Assembly (NCBI GenBank): GCA_963580455.1
Contig: OY756971.1
Location: forward strand, 10,253,001 to 10,317,000
Direction: 5' to 3'
Source: Euonymus europaeus
Lineage: Eukaryota > Streptophyta > Magnoliopsida > Celastrales > Celastraceae
Length of the DNA: 64,000 nucleotides
Under the pieces are notes generated by a model. That model was not told the origin of the DNA and made no database searches. It was given only the letters and a program-made list of their open reading frames with translations. Both the position numbers and the translations under genes were made by a program. Positions 1 to 10,048 of the stretch are shown here, piece after piece; positions within the stretch are counted from its first letter, which is position 1; each line of letters opens with the position of its first letter.

Positions 1-3000
1 CGATGCAAAAACCCCCAACTTTCTATGACCAATGCACAAAATTGTTAAAAGCTCCTCCATAGAGAGTGTTGAGCAACTTCGGACCATCAAAGTTGCTCGG
101 TGTACACTTTTTAATGTCCTTCTATGTCAAATTTTACGAGTATAGGCTTCCTAGATTATTTCGATGCAAAAACCCCCAACTTTCTATGACCAATGCACAA
201 AATTGTTAAAAGCTCCTCCATAGAGAGTGTTGAGCAACTTAGGACCATCAAAGTTGCTTGGTGTACACTTTATATTGTTTTTCTATGTCAATTTTTATGA
301 GTATAAGCTTCCTAGATAATTTTGATGCCAAAACACCAACTTTCTATGAGAAATGGACAAAATTGTTAAAAGCTCCTCTATAGACAGAGTTGAGCATTTT
401 CGAACCATCAAAGTTGCTCGGTGAAACTTTTTACTGTGCTTCTATGTCAAATTTTACGAGTATAAGCTTCCAAGATTATTTCGATGCCAAAACACCAACT
501 TTCTATGACAAATGGACAAAACCGTTAAAAGCTCCTCCATAGAGAGAGTTGAGCAACTTTGAACCAGAAAAGTTGCTCGGAGTACACTTTTTATTGTTCT
601 TCTATGTCAAATTTTACAAGTATAAGCTTCCTTAGATTATTTCGATGCCAAAACACCAACTTTCTATGACCAAAGGACAAAATTTTTAAAAGCTCCTCCA
701 TAGAGAGAGTTGAGCAACTTCGAACCATCAAAGTTGCTCGGTGTACTTTTTTTATTGTGCTTCTATGTCAAATTTTATGAGTATAAGCTTCCAATATTAT
801 TTTGATGCCAAAACACCAACTTTCTATGACAAATGGACAAAGCCATTAAAAAGCACCTCCATAAAGAGAGTTGAGCAAGTTCAGACCATCAAAGTTGCTC
901 GGTGTACACGTTTTATTGTTTTTCTATGTCAAATTTTACGAGTATAAGCTTCCTAGATTATTTCGATGCAAAAACTCCAACTTTCAATGACAAATGCACA
1001 AAATTGTTAAAAGCTCCTCCATAGAGAGTGTTGAGCAACTTCGGACCATCTATGTTTTGTGTACACCTTTTATTGTTCTTCCATTTGAAATTTTACGAGT
1101 ATAAGCGTCAAGATTAATTAATTGCCAAAACACCAACTTTCTATGAAAAATGGACAAAGCCATTAAAAGCTCCTCCATAGAGAGAGTTCAGCAAGTTCGG
1201 ACCATCAAAGTTGCTTGGTGTACACTTTGTATTGTTTTTCTATGTCAAATTTTATGAGTATAAGCTTTCTAGTTTATTTCAATGCCAAAACAACAACTTT
1301 CTATGAGAAATGAACAAAATTGTTAAAAGCTCCTCTATAGAGAGAGTTGAGCATTTTCGAACCATCAAAGTTGCTCGGTGAAACTTTTTATTGTGCTTCT
1401 TTGTCAAATTTTACGAGTATAAGCTTCCAAGATTATTTCGATGCCAAAACACCGACTTTCTATGACAAATGGACAAAATCGTTAAAAGCTCCTCCATAGA
1501 GAGAGTTGAGCAACTTCGGACCAGAAAAGTTGCTCGGTGTACACTTTTTAATGTTCTTCTATGTAAAATTTTACAAGTATAAGCTTCCTAGATTATTTCG
1601 ATGTGAAAACACCAACTTTTATGACAAATGGACAAAATCGTTAAAAGCTCCTCCATAGAGAGAGTTGAGCAACTTCGGACCGTCAAAGATGCTCTGTGTA
1701 CAACTTTTATTGTTCTTTTATGCCAAATTTTATGAGTATAAGCTTCAAGATTATTTAATTGCCAAAACACCAACTTTCTATGAGAAACGGACAAAGCTGT
1801 AAAAAGCTCCTGTATTGAGAGAGTTGAGCTACTTCGGACCATCAAAGTTGCTCGGTGTACACTTTTTAATGTTCTTCTATGTCAAATTTTACGAGTATAA
1901 GCTTCCTAGATTATTTCAATGCAAAAAGCCTCAACTTTCTATGACCAAAGCACAAAATTGTTAAAAGCTCCTCCATAGAGAGTGTTGAGCAACTTCGGAG
2001 CATCAAAGTTGCTCGGTGTACACTTTTTAATGTTCTTCTACGTGAAATTTTACGAGTATAAGCTTCCTAGATTATTTCGATGCAAAAACCCCCAACTTTT
2101 TATGACCAATGCACAAAATTGTTAAAAGCTCCTCCATAGAGAGTGTTGAGCAACTTCGGACCATCAAAGTTGCTCGGTGTACACTTTTTAATGTTCTTCT
2201 ATCTCAAATTTTACGAGTATAGGCTTCCTATATTATTTCGATGCAAAAACCCCCAACTTTCTATGACCAATGCACAAAATTGTTAAAAGCTCCTCCGTAG
2301 AGAGTGTTGAGCAACTTCGGACCATCAAAGTTGCTTAGTGTACACTTTATATTGTTTTTCTATGTCAATTTTTATGAGTATAAGCTTCCTAGATAATTTT
2401 GATGCCAAAACACCAACTTTCTATGAGAAATGGACAAAATTGTTAAAAGCTCCTCAATAGACAGAGTTGAGCATTTTCGAACCATCAAAGTTGCTCGGTG
2501 AAACTTTTTACTGTGCTTCTATGTCAAATTTTACAAGTATAAGCTTCCTTAGATTATTTCGATGCCAAAACACCAACTTTCTATGACAAATGGACAAAAC
2601 CGTTAAAAGCTCCTCCATAGAGAGAGTTGAGCAACTTTGAACCAGAAAAGTTGCTCGGAGTACACTTTTTAATGTTCTTCTATGTCAAATTTTACAAGTA
2701 TAAGCTTCCTTAGATTATTTCGATGCCAAAACACCAACTTTCTATGACCAAAGGACCAAATTTTTAAAAGCTCTTCCGTAGAGAGAGTTGAGCAACTTCG
2801 GACCATCAAAGTTGCTCGGTGTACACTTTTTATTGTGCTTCTATGTCAAATTTTATGAGTATAAGCTTCCAAGATTATTTTGATGCCAAAACACCAACTT
2901 TCTATGACAAATGGACAAAGCCATTAAAAGCACCTCTATAAAGAGAGTTGAGCAAGTTCAGACCATCAAAGTTGCTCGGTGTACACGTTTTATTGTTTTT

Positions 3001-4850
3001 CTATGTCAAATTTTACGAGTATAAGCTTCCTAGATTATTTCGATGCAAAAACTCCAACTTTCAATGACAAATGCACAAAATTGTTAAAAGCTCCTCCATA
3101 GAGAGTGTTGAGCAACTTCGGACCATCTATGTTTTGTGTACACCTTTTATTGTTCTTCCATTTGAAATTTTACGAGTATAAGCGTCAAGATTAATTAATT
3201 GCCAAAACACCAACTTTCTATGAGAAATGGACAAAGCCATTAAAAGCTCCTCCATAGAGAGAGTTCAGCAAGTTCGGACCATCAAAGTTGCTTGGTGTAC
3301 ACTTTGTATTGTTTTTCTATGTCAAATTTTATGAGTATAAGCTTCCTAGATTATTTCGATGCCAAAACAACAACTTTCTATGAGAAATGAACAAAATTGT
3401 TAAAAGCTCCTCTATAGAGAGAGTTGAGCATTTTCGAACCATCAAAGTTGCTCGGTGAAACTTTTTATTGTGCTTCTATGTCAAATTTTACGAGTATAAG
3501 CTTCCAAGATTATTTCGATGCCAAAACACCGACTTTCTATGACAAATGGACAAAATCGTTAAAAGCTCCTCCATAGAGAGAGTTGAGCAACTTCGGACCG
3601 TCAAAGATGCTCTGTGTACAACTTTTATTGTTCTTTTATGCCAAATTTTATGAGTATAAGCTTCAAGATTATTTAATTGCCAAACACCAACTTTCTATGA
3701 GAAACGGACAAAGCCGTAAAAAGCTCCTGTATTGAGAGAGTTGAGCTACTTCGGACCATCAAAGTTGCTCGGTGGACACTTTTTAATGTTCTTCTATGTC
3801 AAATTTTACGAGTATAAGCTTCCTAGATTATTTCGATGCAAAAACCCCCAAGTTTCTATGACCAAAGCACAAAATTGTTAAAAGCTCCTCCATAGAGAGT
3901 GTTGAGCAACTTCGGACCATCAAAGTTGCTCGGTACACACTTTTTAAAGTTCTTCTATGTCAAATTTTACGAGTATAAGCTTCCTAGATTATTTTGATGC
4001 CAAAACACCAACTTTCTATGACAAATGGACAAAGCCATTAAAAGCACCTCCACAAAGAGAGTTGAGCAAGTTCAGACCATCAAAGTTGCTCGGTGTACAC
4101 GTTTTATTGTTTTTCTATGTCAAATTTTACGAGTATAAGCTTCCTAGATTATTTCGATGCAAAAACTCCAACTTTCAATGACAAATGCACAAAATTGTTA
4201 AAAGCTCCTCCATAGAGAGTGTTGAGCAACTTCGGACCATCTATGTTTTGTGTACACCTTTTATTGTTCTTCCATTTGAAATTTTACGAGTATAAGCGTC
4301 AAGATTAATTAATTGCCAAAACACCAACTTTCTATGAGAAATGGACAAAGCCATTAAAAGCTCCTCCATAGAGAGAGTTCAGCAAGTTCGGACCATCAAA
4401 GTTGCTTGGTGTACACTTTGTATTGTTTTTCTATGTCAAATTTTATGAGTATAAGCTTCCTAGATTATTTCGATGCCAAAACAACAACTTTCTATGAGAA
4501 ATGAACAAAATTGTTAAAAGCTCCTCTATAGAGAGAGTTGAGCATTTTCGAACCATCAAAGTTGCTCGGTGAAACTTTTTATTGTGCTTCTATGTCAAAT
4601 TTTACGAGTATAAGCTTCCAAGATTATTTCGATGCCAAAACACCGACTTTCTATGACAAATGGACAAAATCGTTAAAAGCTCCTCCATAGAGAGAGTTGA
4701 GCAACTTCGGACCGTCAAAGATGCTCTGTGTACAACTTTTATTGTTCTTTTATGCCAAATTTTATGAGTATAAGCTTCAAGATTATTTAATTGCCAAACA
4801 CCAACTTTCTATGAGAAACGGACAAAGCCGTAAAAAGCTCCTGTATTGAG
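1..4850 (+). repeat. Nested multi-monomer block repeated with ~2.08-kb and ~1.11-kb offsets
   Basis: A rare monomer variant reading GGACCATCTATGTTTTGTG occurs at about 1042, 3119 and 4233, giving offsets of about 2077 bp (13 monomers) and 1114 bp (7 monomers). The sequence beginning at base 1 recurs at about 2079 with the same order of variants. The second copy lacks the CCAGAAAAG-type monomer that the first has near 1520. The third copy (about 3993-4850) is a partial repeat of the second. This is a local higher-order duplication that has been edited by monomer loss. Confidence 0.75.
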
Positions 4851-4910
4851 AGAGTTCAGCAAGTTCGGACCATCAAAGTTGCTTGGTGTACACTTTGTAT
4901 TGAGAGAGTT
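4842..4910 (+). repeat. Truncated 54-bp satellite monomer between direct repeats
   Basis: The 15-base string TGTATTGAGAGAGTT occurs at 4842-4856 and again at 4896-4910, only 54 bp apart instead of one monomer (about 159 bp). The first is followed by CAGCAAGTTCGGACC and the second by GAGCTACTTCGGACC. Most of a monomer is missing, probably through exchange between two short TGTATTG matches from different monomer types. It shifts the array register locally. Confidence 0.8.
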
Positions 4911-5029
4911 GAGCTACTTCGGACCATCAAAGTTGCTCGGTGCACACTTTTTAATGTTCTTCTATGTCAAATTTTACGAGTATAAGCTTCCTAGATTATT
5001 TCGATGCAAAAACCCCCAACTTTCTATGA

Positions 5030-6160
5030 CCAAAGCACAAAATTGTTAAAAGCTCCTCCATAGAGAGTGTTGAGCAACTTCGGAGCATCAAAGTTGCTCG
5101 GTGTACACTTTTTAATGTTCTTCTACGTCAAATTTTACGAGTATAAGCTTCCTAGATTATTTCGATGCAAAAACCCCCAACTTTCTATGACCAATGCACA
5201 AAATTGTTAAAAGCTCCTCCATAGAGAGTGTTGAGCAACTTCGGACCATCAAAGTTTCTCGGTGTACACTTTTTAATGTTCTTCTATGTCAAACTTTACG
5301 AGTATAAGCTTCCTAGATTATTTCGATGCAAAAACCCCCAACTTTCTATGACCAAAGCACAAAATTGTTAAAAGCTCCTCCATAGAGAGTGTTGAGCAAC
5401 TTCGGAGCATCAAAGTTGCTCGGTGTACACTTTTTTATGTTCTTCTACGTCAAATTTTACGAGTATAAGCTTCCTAGATTATTTCGATGCAAAAACCCCC
5501 AACTTTCTATGACCAATGCACAAAATTGTTAAAAGCTCCTCCATAGAGAGTGTTGAGCAACTTCGGACCATCAAAGTTTCTCGGTGTACACTTTTTAATG
5601 TTCTTCTATGTCAAATTTTACGAGTATAAGTTTCCTAGATTATTTCGATGCAAAAACCCCCAACTTTCTATGACCAAAGCACAAAATTGTTAAAAGCTCC
5701 TCCATAGAGAGTGTTGAGCAACTTCGGAGCATCAAAGTTGCTCGGTGTACACTTTTTAATGTTCTTCTACGTCAAATTTTATGAGTATAAGCTTCCTAGA
5801 TTATTTCGATGCAAAAACCCCCAACTTTCTATGACCAATGCACAAAATTGTTAAAAGCTCCTCCATAGAGAGTGTTGAGCAACTTCGGACCATCAAAGTT
5901 TCTCGGTGTTTACTTTTTAATGTTCTTCTATGTCAAATTTTACGAGTATAAGCTTCCTAGATTATTTCGATGCAAAAACCCCCAACTTTCTATGACCAAA
6001 GCACAAAATTGTTAAAAGCTCCTCCATAGAGAGTGTTGAGCAACTTCGGACCATCAAAGTTGCTCGGTGTACACTTTTTAATGTTCTTCTATGTCAAATT
6101 TTACGAGTATAAGCTTCCTAGATTATTTCGATGCAAAAACCCCCCAACTTTCTATGACCA
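5030..6160 (+). repeat. 322-bp dimer repeats
   Basis: Monomers alternate between GACCAAAGCAC and GACCAATGCAC types. The CCAAAGCAC marker recurs at 5030, 5352, 5674 and about 5996, a constant 322-bp spacing, so the repeat unit is a dimer of two 161-bp monomers with a longer C run (ACCCCCAAC). About three and a half dimer copies are present and nearly identical, which points to a recent local expansion distinct from the surrounding longer blocks. Confidence 0.8.
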
Positions 6161-6917
6161 ATGCACAAAATTGTTAAAAGCTCCTCCATAGAGAGTGTTG
6201 AGCAACTTCGGACCATCAAAGTTGCTTGGTGTACACTTTATATTGTTTTTCAATGTCAAATTTTATGAGTATAAGCTTCCTAGATAATTTTGATGCCAAA
6301 ACACCAACTTTCTATGAGAAATGGACAAAATTGTTAAAAGCTCCTCTATAGAGAGACTTGAGCATTTTCGAACCATCAAAGTTGCTCGGTGAAACTTTTT
6401 ACTGTGCTTCTATGTCAAATTTTACGAGTATAAGCTTCCAAGATTATTTCGATGCCAAAACACCAACTTTCTATGACAAATGGACAAAACCGTTAAAAGC
6501 TCCTCCATAGAGAGAGTTGAGCAACTTTGAACCAGAAAAGTTGCTCGGAGTACACTTTTTAATGTTCTTCTATGTCAAATTTTACAAGTATAAGCTTCCT
6601 AGATTATTTCGATGCCAAAACACCAACTTTCTATGACCAATGGACAAAATTGTTAAAGGCACCTCCATAGAGAGAGTTGAGCATTTTCGAACCATCAAAG
6701 TTGCTCGGTGAAACTTTTTATTGTGCTTCTATGTCAAATTTTACGAGTATAAGCTTCCAAGATTATTTCGATGCCAAAACACCGACTTTCTATGACAAAT
6801 GGATAAAATCGTTAAAAGCTCCTCCATAGAGAGAGTTGAGCAACTTCGGACCAGAAAAGTTGCTCGGTGTACACTTTTTAATGTTCTTCTATGTCAAATT
6901 TTACAAGTATAAGCTTC

Positions 6918-8762
6918 CTAGATTATTTCGATGTGAAAACACCAACTTTTATGACAAATGGACAAAACCGTTAAAAGCTCCTCCATAGAGAGAGTTGAGC
7001 AACTTCGGACCAGAAAAGTTGCTCGGTGTACAACTTTTATTGTTCTTTTATGCCAAATTTTACGAGTATAGGCTTCAAGATTATTCAATTGGCGAAACAC
7101 CAACTTTCTATGAGAAATGGACAAAGCCGTAAAAAGCTCCTCCATTGAGAGAGTTGAGCTACTTCGGACCATCAAAGTTGCTCGACGTACACTTTTTAAT
7201 GTTCTTCTATGTCAAATTTTACGAGTATAAGCTTCCTAGATTATTTCGATGCAAAAACCCCAACTTTCTATGACAAATGCACAAAATTGTTAAAAGCTCC
7301 TCCATAGAGAGTGTTGAGCAACTTCGGACAATCAATGTTGTGTGTACACCTTTTATTGTTCTCCCCTTTGAAATTTTACGAGTATAAGCGTGAAGATTAA
7401 TTAATTGCCAAAACACCAACTTTCTATGAGAAATGGACAAAGCCATTAAAAGCTCCTCCATAGAGAGAGTTCAGCAAGTTCGGACCAACAAAGTTGCTTG
7501 GTGTACACTTTGTATTGTTTTTCTATGTCAAATTTTATGAGTATAAGCTTTCTAGATTATTTCGATGCCAAAACAGCAACTTTCTAAGAGAAATGGACAA
7601 AATTGTTAAAAAATCCTCTATAGAGAGAGTTGAGCATTATCGAACCATCAAAGTTGCTGGGTGAAACTTTTTATTGTGCTTCTATGTCAAATTTTACGAG
7701 TATAAGCTTCCAAGATTATTTTGATGCCAAAACACCGACTTTCTATGACAAATGGACAAAATCGTTAAAAGCTCACCCATAGAGAGAGTTGAGCAACTTC
7801 GGACCAGAAAAGTTGCTCGGTGTACACTTTTTAATGTTCTTCTATGTCAAATTTTACAAGTATAAGCTTCCTAGATTATTTCGATGTGAAAACACCAACT
7901 TTTATGACAAATGGACAAAACCGTTAAAAGCTCCTCCATAGAGAGAGTTGAGCAACTTCGGACCGTCAAAGATGCTCTGTGTACAACTTTTATTGTTCTT
8001 TTATGCCAAATTTTATGAGTATAAGCTTCAAGATTATTCAATTGCCAAAACACCAACTTTCTATGAGAAAAGGACAAAGCCGTAAAAAGCTCCTCCATTG
8101 AGAGAGTTGAGCTACTTCGGACCATCAAAGTTGCTCGACGTACACTTTTTAATGTTCTTCTATGTCAAATTTTACGAGTATAAGCTTCCTAGATTATTTC
8201 GATGCAAAAACCCCAACTTTCTATGACAAATGCACAAAATTGTTAAAAGCTCCTCCATAGAGAGTGTTGAGCAACTTCGGACAATCAATGTTGTGTTTAC
8301 ACCTTTTATTGTTCTTCCCTTTGAAATTTTACGAGTATAAGCGTCAAGATTAATTAATTGCCAAAACACCAACTTTCTATGAGAAATGGACAAAGCCCTT
8401 AAAAGCTCCTCCATAGAGAGAGTTCAGCAAGTTCGGACCATCAAAGTTGCTTGGTGTACACTTTGTATTGTTTTTCTATGTCGAATTTTATGAGTATAAG
8501 CTTCCTAGATTATTTCGATGCCAAAACAGCAACTTTCTATGAGAAATGGACAAAATTGTTAAAAGCTCCTCTATAGAGAGAGTTGAGCATTTTCGAACCA
8601 TCAAAGTTGCTGGGTGAAACTTTTTATTGTGCTTCTATGTCAAATTTTACGAGTATAAGCTTCCAAGATTATTTCGATGCCAAAACACCGACTTTCTATG
8701 ACAAATGGACAAAATCGTTAAAAGCTCCTCCATAGAGAGAGTTGAGCAACTTCGGACCAGAA
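6918..8762 (+). repeat. 953-bp six-monomer unit, two copies, second cut by the virus
   Basis: Equivalent positions recur exactly 953 bp apart (for example 7175 and 8128, 7461 and 8414), which is six monomers. The first copy spans about 6918-7870 and the second starts at 7871 and is interrupted at 8762/8766 by viral sequence. The same 953-bp spacing reappears right of the virus (22149, 23102, 24055), so the two flanks belong to one array family. Confidence 0.75.
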
Positions 8763-8845
8763 AAGTAGCTTCCACACATCTAATAGCTAGCGTCGAAGGT
8801 CGACCAACTCCGACTAACCCCGATGCTGCACTGAACCCCGATGCT
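8763..8845 (+). repeat. Left copy of 83-bp viral terminal redundancy
   Basis: This stretch is repeated at 17041-17123 with one difference in 83 bases (G at 8790, A at 17068). The first four bases (AAGT) fit both the satellite and the virus, so the exact breakpoint is ambiguous within 8763-8766. The redundancy reflects linearised circular viral DNA joined into the chromosome and is not an LTR. Confidence 0.9.
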
Positions 8846-8850
8846 GCACT
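8816..8850 (+). repeat. Tandem 17-bp repeat in viral leader
   Basis: Two identical 17-base units (AACCCCGATGCTGCACT) lie at 8816-8832 and 8834-8850, separated by one G. The right viral end contains one complete unit and stops inside the second, where it joins satellite at GCT. Confidence 0.85.
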
Positions 8851-8868
8851 ACACATAGATACTCTGAG

Positions 8869-8880
8869 TGGTATCGGAGC
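8869..8880 (+). promoter_or_regulatory. Primer-binding site for initiator tRNA-Met
   Basis: TGGTATCGGAGC matches the Caulimoviridae consensus TGGTATCAGAGC at 11 of 12 positions. The single A-to-G change would still allow a G-U pair with the tRNA. Minus-strand DNA synthesis of the viral genome would start here, and by convention it marks position 1 of the circular map. It lies 24 bp downstream of the end of the terminal redundancy. Confidence 0.85.
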
Positions 8881-9191
8881 CCGACGCCTCCGTGAGGTAA
8901 TTACGATCTCTGTTGTACTTCCTACGCAAATTATACTTCCATCTCCTATATATTGCTATGTAAATTGGTTGCCTTTCTTTCGTTTGCCTTCTGTCTATCG
9001 TCTATGTGCTACTGCTCGCCTATGTCTCGCTTCTGTGTTCCCGGGAGGGATAGTAGATATGATTATGTTAAGGTTTTTTCATAACTTGAATGTTTATTTT
9101 AATTCCGATGATTTTGCCTATCGCCTAATGAGGTCTGGGTCTGTTTATACTAGATCTGCTTATTTTAGTATTCGAGCTCTTAGAAATTAAT
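8881..9191 (+). other. Viral leader with short upstream ORFs
   Basis: The segment after the primer-binding site has no conserved domain. It holds a minimal ATG-TAA start-stop at 8958-8963, a 26-codon upstream ORF (9004-9084) and a 43-codon ORF (9059-9190). Multiple short upstream ORFs are usual in pararetrovirus leaders, where ribosome shunting or reinitiation operates. I could not establish a shunt hairpin by eye. Confidence 0.55.
9059..9190 (+). CDS. Small viral leader ORF, 43 aa, unknown
   Basis: This ATG-started ORF ends one base before the ATG of the next small ORF (TAA at 9188-9190, ATG at 9192), the tight spacing seen between the other small ORFs. The product is rich in Phe, Tyr, Arg and Ser and shows no motif I recognise. 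The frame is open further upstream through the primer-binding site into the satellite (from 8705), but that extension is chimeric and probably accidental. It may be a reinitiation-type upstream ORF rather than a functional gene. Confidence 0.3.
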   Translation: MIMLRFFHNLNVYFNSDDFAYRLMRSGSVYTRSAYFSIRALRN

Positions 9192-9431
9192 ATGCCTGCA
9201 TATTCTCTAATATTGGAACTGCAACTTGAATTAAATGATCTTGAAGAATACATTAATGAATGTGAAGAATTAATAACTGAAATAAATCACCAACGTTCTC
9301 TCTGTGTTCGAGGATCTCTAAGAGACGTTTATTTGTGGAACGTCTATAACATGGTTGATGATTTAATTGATGATTTGAATCAACAGTGGCAGGATATCAC
9401 AGACGAAATAAGACGTCTTCGAAATGCCTAA
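9192..9431 (+). CDS. Small viral ORF 1, 79 aa, predicted helical hairpin
   Basis: The product is strongly acidic in its first half (ELNDLEEYINECEELITEI), followed by an Arg/Gly-containing loop (about residues 34-42) and a second amphipathic helix (NMVDDLIDDLNQQWQDI) ending in a basic RRLRNA tail. Heptad-like Leu/Ile spacing suggests coiled-coil oligomerisation. Its stop overlaps the next ATG by 8 bases (ATGCCTAA), indicating coupled translation. It shares length and helix-loop-helix layout with the two ORFs that follow. Caulimoviruses encode small coiled-coil virion-associated or aphid-transmission proteins, so a virion-associated role is possible, but this is inference and I do not recognise the family. 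Confidence 0.65.
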   Translation: MPAYSLILELQLELNDLEEYINECEELITEINHQRSLCVRGSLRDVYLWNVYNMVDDLIDDLNQQWQDITDEIRRLRNA

Positions 9432-9660
9432 TCCATTGCTTAGCACTCTCAGGCACAGGAATAGACAATTAGAATGATCAATTGCTGACTTTGACGACTT
9501 ATTAGTTCGTCTTAATGCTCTAGGGCAAAGGACTGCTCCAGATCATCCAAGGTTCATAATGGTCATGGACCTGTATATGCAACTCTCTGATATTATCACT
9601 GCATTAAAAAATGCTAGACGTGCTTTGCTTAGGCAAATGGAACTCTTATCTAGGGTCTAG
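9424..9660 (+). pseudogene. Small viral ORF 2, broken by an internal TGA
   Basis: Starting at the ATG overlapping the previous stop, the frame reads 17 codons, meets TGA at 9475-9477, then stays open to TAG at 9658-9660. The length including the stop is 78 codons, matching its neighbours. The downstream part has the same pattern of two helices around an Arg/Pro loop, and its end (QMELLSRV) resembles the end of the next ORF (QLALLSRL). The TGA could be a single C-to-T change of an Arg codon, typical of methylated plant DNA. Reinitiation at ATG 9559 could only give a short fragment. Confidence 0.65.
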
Positions 9661-9662
9661 AT

Positions 9663-9896
9663 ATGGTTTGTCCTAATATCGGTAATATTAAGTGTGAAAT
9701 AAGACGTATTAGTCGTCGTATTTGTGAAATAGAATATCGTATTGATGTATTAAATGTTGTATTTATCCCACGTGGTACTTGGGAAACTGTTGGTAGATAT
9801 ATAATAGAACGTCGAGATTTGCAAGGTACCTTAGATAATCTTTATATACAATTATATCAGTTAGAATCTCAGCTTGCACTTTTATCACGTTTATAA
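9663..9896 (+). CDS. Small viral ORF 3, 77 aa, predicted helical hairpin
   Basis: The ORF starts two bases after the TAG of small ORF 2. The product has an Arg-rich first helix (residues about 10-30, EIRRISRRICEIEYRIDVL), a loop with FIPRGTW, then a second Leu/Gln-rich helix ending QLALLSRL. Layout, length and C-terminal motif match small ORF 2, and less closely small ORF 1, suggesting that the three arose by tandem duplication. Two Cys residues near the N-terminus (positions 3 and 11) are not in an obvious metal site. Function is unknown; a small structural or virion-associated protein is a guess. The TAA is followed by ten A residues. Confidence 0.65.
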   Translation: MVCPNIGNIKCEIRRISRRICEIEYRIDVLNVVFIPRGTWETVGRYIIERRDLQGTLDNLYIQLYQLESQLALLSRL

Positions 9897-10048
9897 AAAA
9901 AAAATGAGTTACAAGTCTTTCTTCTCTAAAGTCTCTTTTTAGATAAGTTTTGATATAAGGAAGCTTCGTCGCGCATCGCTACGGGTATCGTCGCCGGGAA
10001 GGCCTTTCAGACCCCTCTTGTCGAGCAAGTCGTTGACTGCCTACTTAT
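9897..10048 (+). other. Viral intergenic region with GC-rich patch
   Basis: After the A run there is a 12-codon ORF (9904-9942), then about 80 bases (roughly 9960-10042) that are clearly richer in G and C and in CpG than the AT-rich viral sequence on both sides. The motif TCGTCGC appears twice and AAGGCCTT is a perfect palindrome. One frame is open through the patch and stops at TGA just at the movement-protein start. I cannot assign a function. A structured translation element or a foreign segment are both possible. Confidence 0.5.

Larger units (their letters stand above)
1..8762 (+). repeat. Left satellite array, ~159-161-bp monomers
   Basis: This stretch is made entirely of head-to-tail monomers of about 159-161 bp, all in the same orientation as the array right of the virus. 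Each monomer has a conserved core starting GAGCAACTTCGGACC, a GTGTACACTTTTTA segment, an ATAAGCTTCC segment with a HindIII site, a CCAAAACACCAACTTTC segment and a GCTCCTCCATAGAGAG segment. Monomers fall into recognisable types that differ after GGACC (ATCAAAG, AGAAAAG, GTCAAAG). I see no gene here. Short antisense ORFs of 80-90 codons recur only because the monomer lacks stops in that frame. A plant centromeric or pericentromeric location is inferred, not shown. Confidence 0.95.

Noticed and set aside
8705..9190. 161-codon ORF running from satellite into the virus
   Set aside because: Its ATG and first 20 codons are satellite and it crosses the primer-binding site. Only the part from ATG 9059 is kept as a possible viral ORF.
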